Shown piece after piece: positions 7,021 through 14,653 of a stretch of DNA of 19,261 nucleotides. The notes beneath the pieces were generated by a model, which searched no databases, was not told the origin of the DNA, and saw nothing but the letters and a program-made list of their open reading frames with translations. The first letter of the stretch is position 1; each line of letters starts with the position of its first letter. The DNA is taken from the NCBI GenBank assembly GCA_005877185.1, contig VBPQ01000005.1, forward strand, positions 1 to 19,261, given 5' to 3'. Both the position numbers and the translations under genes were made by a program. This DNA is from Nitrososphaerota archaeon (GTDB lineage: Archaea > Thermoproteota > Nitrososphaeria > Nitrososphaerales > Gagatemarchaeaceae).

Positions 7021-8133
7021 ATGACCCACGCCGTTGAAGTGGACGGAGTCTCCAAGAAGTTCGGGAGCCTCGCAGCAGTGAACAACGTCTCCTTCAACAT
7101 CGAGAGTGGCGAGTTCTTCTGCCTGATAGGCCCGAGCGGCTCCGGCAAGACTACGACGCTGAGGCTTCTCGCTGGTCTGGTTCAGCCAGATTCGGGAAGG
7201 ATTCTGATTCACGGCGATGACTACACACACGTTCCGACATTCAAGAGACCAATCTCGATGGTCTTCCAGACTTGGGCGCTCTTCCCGCACCTCACCGTCT
7301 TTGACAACGTGGCCTTCGGTCTTAGGATGCGCAACGCTCCCCGGCAGACGATTCAGGAGGAGGTCAGAAAGACACTCGAGCTTGTCAGGATGTCGGAGTA
7401 CGCGAATAGGAAGCCGAGGGAGCTTAGCGGAGGGCAGCAGCAGAGGGTTGGGATAGCGAGAGCCCTCGTCGTCAGACCCGATATCATACTTCTGGACGAG
7501 CCACTCGGGAACCTGGACTTCAAGCTGCAGCTACAGCTGCAGGAGGAGCTGAGCCAGATGCACAGGCAGCTGAGAATTACCTTCGTTTACGTAACGCATG
7601 ATCAGAGGCAGGCGATGGCCCTGGGAGAGAGAGTCTGCGTGATGAACAACGGGAACATCGAGCAGCTGGATGAGACGGCCAAGGTGTACTCGAAGCCAAG
7701 CAACGTCTTCGTCGCCAGATTCGTAGGCGAATCAAACATCGTTGAAGGGAGCGTGAAGTCCTCCGGAGGTGGGAAGAATACCGTGGAGACCGTGCTTGGT
7801 AGTTTCGTCTTCGACGGTGGCTCCTTCCAAAGAGAGCAGAGGGTCTGGCTCTTCTGGCGCCCGGAGAACACCCTGATCGCCTCGGAGAGCGCGAGTGGAG
7901 ACTACGCCTTCGAGGGGGTTGTCAGCGCGATTGAAACCTCGGGGCAGGTAACTCAGTACGTCGTCGACGTGGGTGGCATACCGATCAGGGCCGTCAAGAC
8001 AGGATTGCCAGACCCAGAGATCGGGGAGAAGGCGAAGGTCAGTGTGGGGGTGAAGAGGGACCAGATCCTTCTCCTCGACACGCCGAGCGTGAGCGAGACT
8101 GGGCAGGTCGAGAGAGCCGTCCTCGGCGCTTAG
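7021..8133 (+). CDS. potA: Polyamine-type ABC importer, ATP-binding protein (PotA-like)
   Basis: The 370-residue cytosolic ATPase powers the importer. Walker A GPSGSGKTT is at 37-45, the Q-loop Gln at 83, the signature LSGGQ at 135-139, Walker B IILLDE at 155-160 and the switch His at 193 (VTHDQ). After about residue 235 there is a TOBE-type regulatory domain, giving the usual length of this MalK/PotA group. It follows the binding-protein gene by 68 bases and precedes the first permease by 13, so it is part of one operon. All nucleotide-site residues are intact. The symbol reflects family resemblance; polyamine as substrate is not shown, and related ATPases serve other solutes such as thiamine or iron. 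Confidence 0.9.
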   Translation: MTHAVEVDGVSKKFGSLAAVNNVSFNIESGEFFCLIGPSGSGKTTTLRLLAGLVQPDSGRILIHGDDYTHVPTFKRPISMVFQTWALFPHLTVFDNVAFGLRMRNAPRQTIQEEVRKTLELVRMSEYANRKPRELSGGQQQRVGIARALVVRPDIILLDEPLGNLDFKLQLQLQEELSQMHRQLRITFVYVTHDQRQAMALGERVCVMNNGNIEQLDETAKVYSKPSNVFVARFVGESNIVEGSVKSSGGGKNTVETVLGSFVFDGGSFQREQRVWLFWRPENTLIASESASGDYAFEGVVSAIETSGQVTQYVVDVGGIPIRAVKTGLPDPEIGEKAKVSVGVKRDQILLLDTPSVSETGQVERAVLGA

Positions 8134-8146
8134 GGGATTTTTTCGC

Positions 8147-9010
8147 GTGTCGAGTGAACAAGGGTCGAAAAACCTCGGCTCGTACCTCCTGGTCGCCCCA
8201 ACCCTGGTCGTCGTCGTCGTCTTCCTGGTCCTCCCCTTACTCCTCGTTCTGAGGGTGAGCTTCCTGCATCACGTACCGCTCGGATACACCAATCAGCCCA
8301 CCCTGGAAAACTACGGCTTCGTATTCACGAACGAGGGTGTGAGGAACACGCTGGCTTTCACACTCGAGACGGCCTCGATAGTCACAGCAGTCTCCCTCCT
8401 GCTCGCGTATCCTGTCGCCTACTTTCTGGCCAGGAAAGTGAAGAGTTTCACCTTGAAGACAGGCTTCTTGGTGTTTCTGCTCATCCCGTTCTGGATAGAC
8501 TTTACGACCCGCTCTCTCGCCTGGATTCCGTGGCTGGGGACGCAGGGGATAATCAACGATGCTCTCTTGGCGATTGGCGCAATCAATCAGCCCGCCACCA
8601 TCTTCCTCTACTCCTCCTTCGCGATGGACCTCGTGATGGTGCAGGCGTACACCCTCTTCATGGTCGCCCCCCTCTTCATCAGCATGAGCAAGATAGACCC
8701 CATCCTCTACGAGGCAGCGCAGACGCTGGGGGCCTCGCGCCTGCGGACATTCCTTCACATAAACCTGAGGCTTACGCTACCGGGGATGGGAATAGGCTGC
8801 GTCTTTGTCTTCCTCTCTTCCCTGGCCGATTTCGCGACTCCAAAGCTAATCGGAGGCCTCGTAACGAGCATAGGGGAACTCATCAAGGACAACGTGACAT
8901 TCATCAACCTGCCGAACGCCTCCGCGATCTCCGCTCTCGTCGTCGTCATCGCGCTGGCCGTACTGGTTCTCACCTTCCGCCTCACCCACGTGGAGCAGAT
9001 ATTCGAATAG
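8147..9010 (+). CDS. potB: Polyamine-type ABC importer permease (PotB-like)
   Basis: This 287-residue integral membrane protein has about six hydrophobic helices, the first at residues 11-37. The cytoplasmic EAA loop that docks the ATPase is at 189-197 (EAAQTLGAS) and is followed by the helix LTLPGMGIGCVFVF. Length and motif fit the first permease of spermidine/putrescine-type importers. The GTG at 8147 lies 13 bases after the ATPase stop; a run of six T (8138-8143) sits in that gap. The second permease gene begins 11 bases after its stop, so the two are probably co-translated and form a heterodimeric channel. Confidence 0.88.
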   Translation: MSSEQGSKNLGSYLLVAPTLVVVVVFLVLPLLLVLRVSFLHHVPLGYTNQPTLENYGFVFTNEGVRNTLAFTLETASIVTAVSLLLAYPVAYFLARKVKSFTLKTGFLVFLLIPFWIDFTTRSLAWIPWLGTQGIINDALLAIGAINQPATIFLYSSFAMDLVMVQAYTLFMVAPLFISMSKIDPILYEAAQTLGASRLRTFLHINLRLTLPGMGIGCVFVFLSSLADFATPKLIGGLVTSIGELIKDNVTFINLPNASAISALVVVIALAVLVLTFRLTHVEQIFE

Positions 9011-9021
9011 GGTGGATGACG

Positions 9022-9807
9022 ATGGCTGACATCTCGAAGTATGCGTTGGTGGTTTATGCGGCAGCGATTGGAGGTTTCGTGTACGCACCGATCTCGACGA
9101 TGGTTCTCTTCTCGTTCAATTCGAGCAGCCGGACTGTGCCGCCCTTCGATGGTCCAAGCCTGAACTGGTACAACGCCGCACTCGGTTCTGCGGGGATCGT
9201 CGACGCCTTCACCCGCTCTCTCGTCCTTGGGGTCGTAACCACGGCACTCGCGACTGCACTCTTCACCCTCGCAGGATTGGCCTACAGGAGGAGCTTCAGA
9301 GGGGGGTCGTTCTTCTTCTACCTCATCGCGGTCGGAATCATAATGCCGGGCATCACCTACAGCTTGGGTCTCGAGCTCTTCTACGGCAACCTGGGGATAC
9401 CCATATCGCTCTGGACGGCTCTTCCGGCGCATCTCATCTGGACGATACCATGGGGACTGATACTGGTCAGAGCGACGATTGACCCTAACATGTTGGTCTA
9501 CGAGGACGCTGCGAGGACCCTGGGAGCGAGTGAAGCTAAGGTCATGAGGCACGTGACTCTACCTCTCTTCCTCCCCGCCATCATAGGTGGGGCTCTCTTT
9601 GCCTTCACTCTATCTTTCACTGACCTCGTTCGGTCGATTTTCGTTACCTTTCCGGATACACTTCCTCTTGAGATCTACTCTCTCTCGCAGTTGCGGGTAG
9701 CGCCAGACATCTTCGCGGTCGGAAGTATGATAGTCATCGTGTCGATAGGGTTGCTCTTGCTTGCCTCCTACTTCCTGAGGGGCACACTGAGGCGCCTCAG
9801 TTTATAA
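9022..9807 (+). CDS. potC: Polyamine-type ABC importer permease (PotC-like)
   Basis: The 261-residue membrane protein has about six helices and an EAA loop at 161-170 (EDAARTLGAS), then HVTLPLFLPAIIGG, typical of the second permease. The open frame reaches back to 8530, but that part lies inside the PotB-like gene and is a shadow. Two ATGs are available, 9016 and 9022. A GGTGG at 9011-9015, which can pair with the 16S rRNA end, has the better spacing to 9022, so that one is chosen; 9016 would add only two residues. Its stop codon lies inside the TATA-like box of the next gene, so the importer operon probably ends here. Confidence 0.88.
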   Translation: MADISKYALVVYAAAIGGFVYAPISTMVLFSFNSSSRTVPPFDGPSLNWYNAALGSAGIVDAFTRSLVLGVVTTALATALFTLAGLAYRRSFRGGSFFFYLIAVGIIMPGITYSLGLELFYGNLGIPISLWTALPAHLIWTIPWGLILVRATIDPNMLVYEDAARTLGASEAKVMRHVTLPLFLPAIIGGALFAFTLSFTDLVRSIFVTFPDTLPLEIYSLSQLRVAPDIFAVGSMIVIVSIGLLLLASYFLRGTLRRLSL

Positions 9808-9810
9808 CTG
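9799..9810 (+). promoter_or_regulatory. TATA-like box of the chaperonin gene overlapping the potC stop
   Basis: AGTTTATAACTG is centred about 36 bases before the ATG at 9841, leaving a leader of about 10 bases. Its TAA (9805-9807) is also the stop codon of the permease gene. CAGTT and AACTG (9798-9802, 9806-9810) make it a near palindrome. Confidence 0.45.
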
Positions 9811-9840
9811 GGTCAGCCCCTCTTCTCCACTGCCAACCCC

Positions 9841-11619
9841 ATGCCTCTGGACAGGGTAACTCCGGCTGATATCCCCTCTCAGCAGCAGATGATAGCGGAT
9901 TCGTTGAAGAGATCCGCGGCGCGCCAGCAATTTCTCGCTTACACCGGGCTCAAGAAAGCTCAACTCTTCAAAGATTACGCCTGGAAGACAGGAAGGGAGG
10001 AGACGCTCCAATCCAATGCGAAGGTGGTCGAGATAATCACGGGGATTGTCTCGACGATGCTCGGTCCCAAGGGGCTTGACAAGATGGTGGTGAAGGAGAT
10101 GGGCGGCGTCCGCCCTACAAGGAAAGTCACGATCACGAACGACTCTGCCGAATTCCTCAGCCTGCTCGAGTTCGAGCATCCGGTCGGAACGCTCCTCGTC
10201 GACGTTGCGAAGACCGTGGACGGCGAGGTCGGCGACGGCGTTGCTTCAACCTTCGTCTTGATAGGCGCGCTGCTCTCAGAGGCGCTGAAGCTGCGAAGGC
10301 TCGGACTGCATCCCGCGGTCATCGCCAGGGGGTACGAAATGGCCTGCAGGCAGGCGCTGAAGGAGCTCGAGGGAATTTCACTCGAGGTCGGTGAAGGAGA
10401 CGCCGCCCTGTTGGGACAGGTGGCCACAACCGCGATTTCTGGAAAAGGGGTGGCATCGTTCACGGCTAAACTCTCCTCCCTCGTGGTTGACCTCGCTCTT
10501 GAGATGCGGAGGGTACCCAGAGCTGACCTCAGCAACGTGGAGGTCTACAGGATGCCGGGGAACATCAGCGATACGTCCCTGATCAGGGGAGTTGTGATCA
10601 GGAACGAAATGGCGAGTCGGGGCATGCCACGAGTCATAAAGGACGCCAGGATAGCGACCCTCTTCACTCCGATTGTCTTCAGAGACATGGAGAGGTCCCC
10701 TTCCTACGACGAGGTCGTCTTCAACTTCACGAAGCCCGAAGAAATGAAGAGTTACGCAGACTCGAGATACCGAGTCGTATCGCTTCTCGCCGAGAAGGTC
10801 CAGCGTGCGGGGGCGAACGTGCTGTGCACGCGAAAGGGTCTCGACGAAGCGGCGGTCGCTCGGTTAGAGTCCCTCGGTATAGCAGCGATCAGGAGGATAA
10901 GCGATGAGGATGTTCAAAGAATCGCGAGTGCGACCGGTGCGAGGGTAGTCTCCGGCGTCGGTAACCTTACCGCTGACGACATCGGCACCGCAGACCTGGT
11001 GGAGGAGGTCTGGAGCGAGAACGGCAATTGGATAAAGTTCGAAGGGTGCAAGAATCCCGCGTCAATCTCGGTCCTCCTGAAGTCACCAAGCGAGGAGATG
11101 ACCTTCGAGGTGGAGCATCTGATGAAGAATGCCATCAGCACAATTCGCAACGTCCTTCGGAACGGCCGAGTCCTCCCCGGAGGGGGAGTCACTCATCTAT
11201 CCCTCGCTTCGTCTCTGCGCAAACACTCCGCCAACACCGGTTCCAGAGAGGCATTCGCGGTAGAGTCTTTCGCGAACGCCCTCGAAGAGGTACCCAGCAC
11301 GATAGCCAGGAACGCCGGACTCGATTCGTCGAAGATACTTACAAGGCTCAGGGCGGCCCACTCTAGGGGTCCCACCCGCCTGGGAGTGGACATCAGTACG
11401 GGTGAGGCTTGCGACTTGGTCGAGCGAGGGGTGCTCGACCCGCTGGACGTGGTGAGACAGTCCCTGATCACGGCAACCGAGTTCACGAAGGCGATCCTGA
11501 GGCTCGACCAAGTAATCTTCACCCCAACCACCCGGGAGGAGCAAGTCCGAAAAAGGCAGCAGGAGCGTGCCGAGAGAGGGAAAAGGGCGGAGGACTGGGT
11601 GGAAGAGAAGACAGTGTGA
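9841..11619 (+). CDS. Divergent group II chaperonin (thermosome) subunit
   Basis: The 592-residue protein aligns along its length with thermosome subunits: LGPKGLDKM at 74-82, TITND at 97-101, VGDG at 130-133, GCKNP at 402-406, PGGG at 446-449 and a conserved carboxy-terminal equatorial domain (ENAGLD-like NAGLD at 491-495). The family forms double-ring ATP-driven folding chambers. This copy departs at nucleotide-site positions. Canonical NDGATI is NDSAEF (100-105), GDGTT is GDGVA (131-135), and the catalytic Asp of the ERS-x-x-DA motif is Asn430 (MKNAIST). It also has about 45 extra amino-terminal residues and a highly charged tail after 563, in place of the usual short Gly/Met-rich end. It may be a structural or regulatory subunit that co-assembles with a canonical one, or hydrolyse ATP slowly. 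The family call is firm; loss of ATPase is inference. Confidence 0.9.
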   Translation: MPLDRVTPADIPSQQQMIADSLKRSAARQQFLAYTGLKKAQLFKDYAWKTGREETLQSNAKVVEIITGIVSTMLGPKGLDKMVVKEMGGVRPTRKVTITNDSAEFLSLLEFEHPVGTLLVDVAKTVDGEVGDGVASTFVLIGALLSEALKLRRLGLHPAVIARGYEMACRQALKELEGISLEVGEGDAALLGQVATTAISGKGVASFTAKLSSLVVDLALEMRRVPRADLSNVEVYRMPGNISDTSLIRGVVIRNEMASRGMPRVIKDARIATLFTPIVFRDMERSPSYDEVVFNFTKPEEMKSYADSRYRVVSLLAEKVQRAGANVLCTRKGLDEAAVARLESLGIAAIRRISDEDVQRIASATGARVVSGVGNLTADDIGTADLVEEVWSENGNWIKFEGCKNPASISVLLKSPSEEMTFEVEHLMKNAISTIRNVLRNGRVLPGGGVTHLSLASSLRKHSANTGSREAFAVESFANALEEVPSTIARNAGLDSSKILTRLRAAHSRGPTRLGVDISTGEACDLVERGVLDPLDVVRQSLITATEFTKAILRLDQVIFTPTTREEQVRKRQQERAERGKRAEDWVEEKTV

Positions 11620-11643
11620 TCGCCCTCCGGCACTTCGTCGGTT

Positions 11644-12525
11644 TTACCTAGTCGGCGGATTCTTCTCCATAAAACTCGTGGCTATCTCGTCAAACGTCGC
11701 CCAGCGGACTCCCTCATGCTCGTTGATGTGCTTGATGATGCGCTCGTGCATCAGCAACACCTGGGGCCTTCCGCTTACGTCCGGATGAATCGTCATCGTG
11801 AAGACCGCAGAATCGTATTCCCCGTAAACCCAGTCGAACTGGTCCATCCACATCTGCTCGATATCCCGAGGGTTTACGAAGCCGTGGCTGTTCGGGGATT
11901 TCTTGATGAACATCATTGGTGGTAGGTCGTCGAGGTACCAGCTCGCGGGTATCTCCACCAGCCTCGTCAGCCTCCCCCTCTGGAGGGGCTTCATCCACGC
12001 CGAGGCGGGTTTCCGATAATCGATCTTACTCCACTTGTCTCCGACGCGAATGTAGTAGGGTTCGAAGTCCCTGTGCATCAGGCTATGGTCGTACTTTATT
12101 CCGTGTTTGAGGAGGAGAGCGGCGGTGACGCGCGAGAATTCCCACCACGGGGCGACATACCCGGTGGGAGCCTTGCCAGAAAAGCTCTTGGCCAGTATCT
12201 TCGTCTTCACAAGAATGTCTTCTTCCTGCTTGGGTTTCATCGAGATAGGGTTCTCATGCGAATAGCCATGGAGTCCTATCTCGTGCCCCGCATTGGCCAC
12301 CATCTCCGTCTGCTCCGGGAAAGTCTCCATCGAGTGGCCGGGGATGAACCAGGTCGTCTTGATCCCGTGTTTTTCGAAGAGCTTCAGTAGCCTTGGCGTC
12401 CCGACTTCTCCGGCAAAGAGGCCTCGAGAGATGTCATCGGGTGAGTCCTCACCTCCGTAGGAGCCGAGCCAGCCAGCGACGGCGTCGACGTCGACCCCGT
12501 AGGCAACTAAGATTTCCTTTGGCAC
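11644..12525 (-). CDS. PgdA/cyclic-imidase-family polysaccharide deacetylase-like hydrolase
   Basis: The 293-residue protein is a NodB-fold metal hydrolase closely resembling the Helicobacter PgdA/cyclic-imidase branch: EILVAYGVDVDAVAGWLG at the start, then GGEDSPDDISRGLFAGEVG. Metal and catalytic residues are present: D12 and D14, H86 and H90 (HGYSHENP), and H247 (TIHPDV). Related enzymes open cyclic imides or allantoin; others deacetylate peptidoglycan. An archaeon lacks peptidoglycan, and the neighbours are amide-processing enzymes, so an imidase-like role is favoured. The frame extends to 12720, but the extra 65 residues are low-complexity. The GTG at 12523-12525 fits family length and a TATA-like box about 30 bases upstream. 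It ends 24 bases from the chaperonin gene and is divergent from maleate isomerase. The family is sure, the substrate inferred. Confidence 0.88.
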   Translation of the reverse strand: MPKEILVAYGVDVDAVAGWLGSYGGEDSPDDISRGLFAGEVGTPRLLKLFEKHGIKTTWFIPGHSMETFPEQTEMVANAGHEIGLHGYSHENPISMKPKQEEDILVKTKILAKSFSGKAPTGYVAPWWEFSRVTAALLLKHGIKYDHSLMHRDFEPYYIRVGDKWSKIDYRKPASAWMKPLQRGRLTRLVEIPASWYLDDLPPMMFIKKSPNSHGFVNPRDIEQMWMDQFDWVYGEYDSAVFTMTIHPDVSGRPQVLLMHERIIKHINEHEGVRWATFDEIATSFMEKNPPTR

Positions 12526-12549
12526 GCTTTGAAGTTCGGTCTGAACTTG

Positions 12550-12560
12550 ATTATTTATTC
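12550..12560 (-). promoter_or_regulatory. TATA-like box for the imidase-like gene
   Basis: The minus strand reads GAATAAATAAT, centred about 30 bases upstream of the GTG at 12525. It argues against the longer frame starting at 12720. Confidence 0.45.
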
Positions 12561-12690
12561 GTTCCTTGCCTTCTCCCGAGTCTTTCACGGCCAGGCTCCG
12601 AGGCACCCGCCCCGCCCCAGGACTGGAGCGCGTGGGGGCAGGCTCAGCACGTCCTGCTGCATCGGGCGAGAAATGAATGAGGAAAGAAAT

Positions 12691-12699
12691 CCATATACG
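12691..12699 (+). promoter_or_regulatory. TATA-like box for the maleate isomerase gene
   Basis: CCATATACG is centred 29 bases before the ATG at 12724, consistent with a leader of at most a few bases. Confidence 0.45.
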
Positions 12700-12723
12700 T
12701 CGGCTGCCTGATCTGACCACTCA

Positions 12724-13518
12724 ATGCCCAACACAGGTCTGGTCAAACTCGGGTTGATAGTACCCTCCTCCAACACGACGATGGAGAGGGAGTTCAACAG
12801 AATCGTCCCGGGAGGTTTCTCGATTCACTCTGCGAGAATGCGAATGAAAAGCGTGACGGAGGAAGACTTGAGGGCGATGGACAGACAGTCCGTCCGTGCT
12901 GCGTTGGAATTGTCTGATGCGGAGGTTTCAGTGATAGGCTACGGGTGCATGATAGCCGTGGTGAGCAGAGGAAGAGGCTACGACGAGGTTGTGAGGAAGA
13001 GGATCGAGAAGTCGGTTCACATCCCGACTGTAGTCAGCGCCACCGCTGTGATCGACGCGTTGAAGGCCATCGGTGCGGGACGAATCGCTGTCGCGATGCC
13101 CTATACCGAAGAGCTGGCGCAGTCTGAACTCCGTTTCATAGAGAAGTGCGGGGTCACGATTGTCGATTACAGGACACTAGGGATAGAGGCAAATACGGCT
13201 GTCGGAAATCTGGAAGCCAGCGTCGCGGCCGAGACGGTAAGAAGCCTCGACTCAAAGTCGGCGGACGCCGTTCTCATCAGCTGTGCCCAGATGCCAAGCG
13301 CGGATGTGCTCGATGAACTGGAGGGGGAGACGGGCCTCCCCGTCATATCAACCAACACGGCAACCCTGTGGGCGATGATGCGAAGAATAAGACATGCGAA
13401 CCCAATAACGGGATACGGTTCTCTCCTTTCAGGGGTTACCCGGTCCTCAAGGGGAAGGGCGAATCTCAGGAGCCCTCGAAAGCCACCCGTACCTGTTCAG
13501 GGTTCTTACCGTCGCTGA
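12724..13518 (+). CDS. maiA: Maleate cis-trans isomerase (Asp/Glu racemase superfamily)
   Basis: The 264-residue cytosolic enzyme belongs to the two-cysteine Asp/Glu racemase fold. It shows the maleate-isomerase pattern: VPSSNTTME at 13-21, HSARMRMKSVTEEDL at 35-49, and ELSDA at 62-66. The first catalytic Cys is C75 (GYGCMIA) and the second is C187 (SCAQMPS). These enzymes convert maleate to fumarate, which enters the TCA cycle. Relatives include arylmalonate decarboxylases and hydantoin racemases, but the SSNTTM and MRMK motifs favour maleate. After GYGSLLSG (230-237) the last 27 residues are basic and Pro-rich, and the final 53 bases overlap the end of the opposing amidase gene. Homologues seem to stop near residue 240, so this is an extension or a lost stop codon. 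It is divergent from the imidase-like gene. Confidence 0.88.
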   Translation: MPNTGLVKLGLIVPSSNTTMEREFNRIVPGGFSIHSARMRMKSVTEEDLRAMDRQSVRAALELSDAEVSVIGYGCMIAVVSRGRGYDEVVRKRIEKSVHIPTVVSATAVIDALKAIGAGRIAVAMPYTEELAQSELRFIEKCGVTIVDYRTLGIEANTAVGNLEASVAAETVRSLDSKSADAVLISCAQMPSADVLDELEGETGLPVISTNTATLWAMMRRIRHANPITGYGSLLSGVTRSSRGRANLRSPRKPPVPVQGSYRR

Positions 13519-14449
13519 TCAAGAGGGCCAGCTTTATTCGTGCCTTCAACCCCGGCAACCCGCTCGCGAATATCACTCCGAGCCTCTTCAGATGGGTCTC
13601 GCTTCCCTCAAAGCCGTACACATTTTCCAGCAGCTCTCCACTGATGCAGCGAGAGGTCATGACCACAGGCACGCCACTCGCGATCGCACTCTGGATAGCC
13701 GGAATCGTCGCGGGGACCAGGTGTCCTCCCCCCCATGCTTCAACCACGACCCCTTTGGCTCCCAGCTTGATCGCGGCCTCCAGGAGTGTCCCGTCCATGC
13801 CCATGCAGTACCTTATCAGGTCTACCCTCGCCCTCATCTTCGCGGGCCTGATGTGTTCCCTCTGAACGTTCTCCACATATTTTACGACCCTGTCGCCCCT
13901 GACGACCCCGATTGGACCGACACCCGGCGATTGAAAACTCGAAATGCTCACGGTGTTTGTCTTCGCCACGTATCGCGCATGGTGCAACTCACCGTTCATG
14001 CAAACGATGCAACCAACCCTTTGGAGGAGGCTTGAAGAGGCTGCGACGATAGAATTGTACAGATTCATCTGCGCGTCCGAACTCGGCAGCGAGGGATTAC
14101 GCATAGCCCCAGTGACCACGACTGGAGCATCGAGCTTGAGCAACAGGTCCAGACAGTAGGACGCTTCCTCGATTATGTTGGTTCCCATCGTTACCACCAC
14201 CCCACTGTAATCACGAGAGGAGAGAGCGTCTTCTATCCTCCCCGACAACTCCAACATTTCTTGGAACCCGAGATAGTGTCCCGGCACCTTGCTGAACTCT
14301 CTTGCGTCCACGAGCGCGACCTTTTCAATCCCAGGAAGGGTTGCCACCAATTCTTGCCCGCTGAGTGTTGGGAGGACGGTGCCGTCCTCCCCCTTCTTGA
14401 CGCTTGAGATGGTCCCGCCCGTCGAGAGGAGAAGTACTCCCTTCTTCAT
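13466..14449 (-). CDS. Asparaginase-family amidase with altered substrate site
   Basis: The 327-residue protein has the length and fold pattern of L-asparaginase type II. The catalytic Thr is T13 in STGGTIS (9-15), and the Thr-Lys-Asp-triad Lys is K163 in ARYVAKTNT. The second signature, normally HGTDT, reads MGTNI (88-92): the catalytic T90 is kept, but the preceding His is Met and the Asp that holds the substrate's amino group is Asn91. Such a change suggests an amide without an alpha-amino group, for example a half-amide like maleamate or succinamate. Its gene ends convergent with maleate isomerase, overlapping by 53 bases. The ATG at 14449 is preceded by AGAGGA and by a weak TATA-like stretch near 14471-14478. 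Family membership is firm; the substrate is inference. Confidence 0.85.
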   Translation of the reverse strand: MKKGVLLLSTGGTISSVKKGEDGTVLPTLSGQELVATLPGIEKVALVDAREFSKVPGHYLGFQEMLELSGRIEDALSSRDYSGVVVTMGTNIIEEASYCLDLLLKLDAPVVVTGAMRNPSLPSSDAQMNLYNSIVAASSSLLQRVGCIVCMNGELHHARYVAKTNTVSISSFQSPGVGPIGVVRGDRVVKYVENVQREHIRPAKMRARVDLIRYCMGMDGTLLEAAIKLGAKGVVVEAWGGGHLVPATIPAIQSAIASGVPVVMTSRCISGELLENVYGFEGSETHLKRLGVIFASGLPGLKARIKLALLISDGKNPEQVRVAFEGS

Positions 14450-14492
14450 TCCTCTTCAAATTCGGCTCGATGGTATTTCTCCGTTGCTGTTG

Positions 14493-14511
14493 ATGAGTCA
14501 GCGCAACTCAT
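14493..14511. promoter_or_regulatory. Inverted repeat between amidase and NADH dehydrogenase genes
   Basis: ATGAGT (14493-14498) and ACTCAT (14506-14511) are perfect 6-bp arms around a 7-base spacer. It lies just upstream of the amidase promoter in the spacer shared with the NADH dehydrogenase gene, and has AP1-like half-sites typical of dimeric regulators. Its function is unproven. The rest of the 14450-14653 spacer shows only the two promoters. Confidence 0.3.
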
Positions 14512-14618
14512 AGAGGCAGCGATTGCTCTGAAATTCGACCTGTCAGACGCAGAAGCAGATCGTCCTCATCTCCCTCTCTTGATCCGCTTTCTCTGCCCGC
14601 TCTTGGGCTGAAAAATAG

Positions 14619-14627
14619 CATATAATG
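14619..14627 (+). promoter_or_regulatory. TATA box of the NADH dehydrogenase gene
   Basis: CATATAATG is centred 31 bases before the TTG at 14654. It is a clear TATA match and supports that unusual first codon. Confidence 0.5.
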
Positions 14628-14653
14628 GTGGTAGTTCGTGGTGAAGGCAGAGT

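Larger units (their letters stand above)
12526..12723. other. Divergent promoter region, imidase-like and maleate isomerase genes
   Basis: This 198-base spacer holds a TATA-like box for each gene (about 12550-12560 and 12691-12699). The two genes could share control. I see no other structure here. Confidence 0.4.

Noticed and set aside
8134..8146. Run of six T between ATPase and first permease as a terminator
   Set aside because: The genes are 13 bases apart and functionally one unit; a weak T-run alone does not show termination.
8530..9021. Long extension of the second permease
   Set aside because: It is a shadow frame inside the first permease gene with no membrane segments.
12526..12720. 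65-residue extension of the imidase-like protein
   Set aside because: It is low in complexity and spans the promoter; the GTG at 12525 gives the family's normal length of 293 residues.
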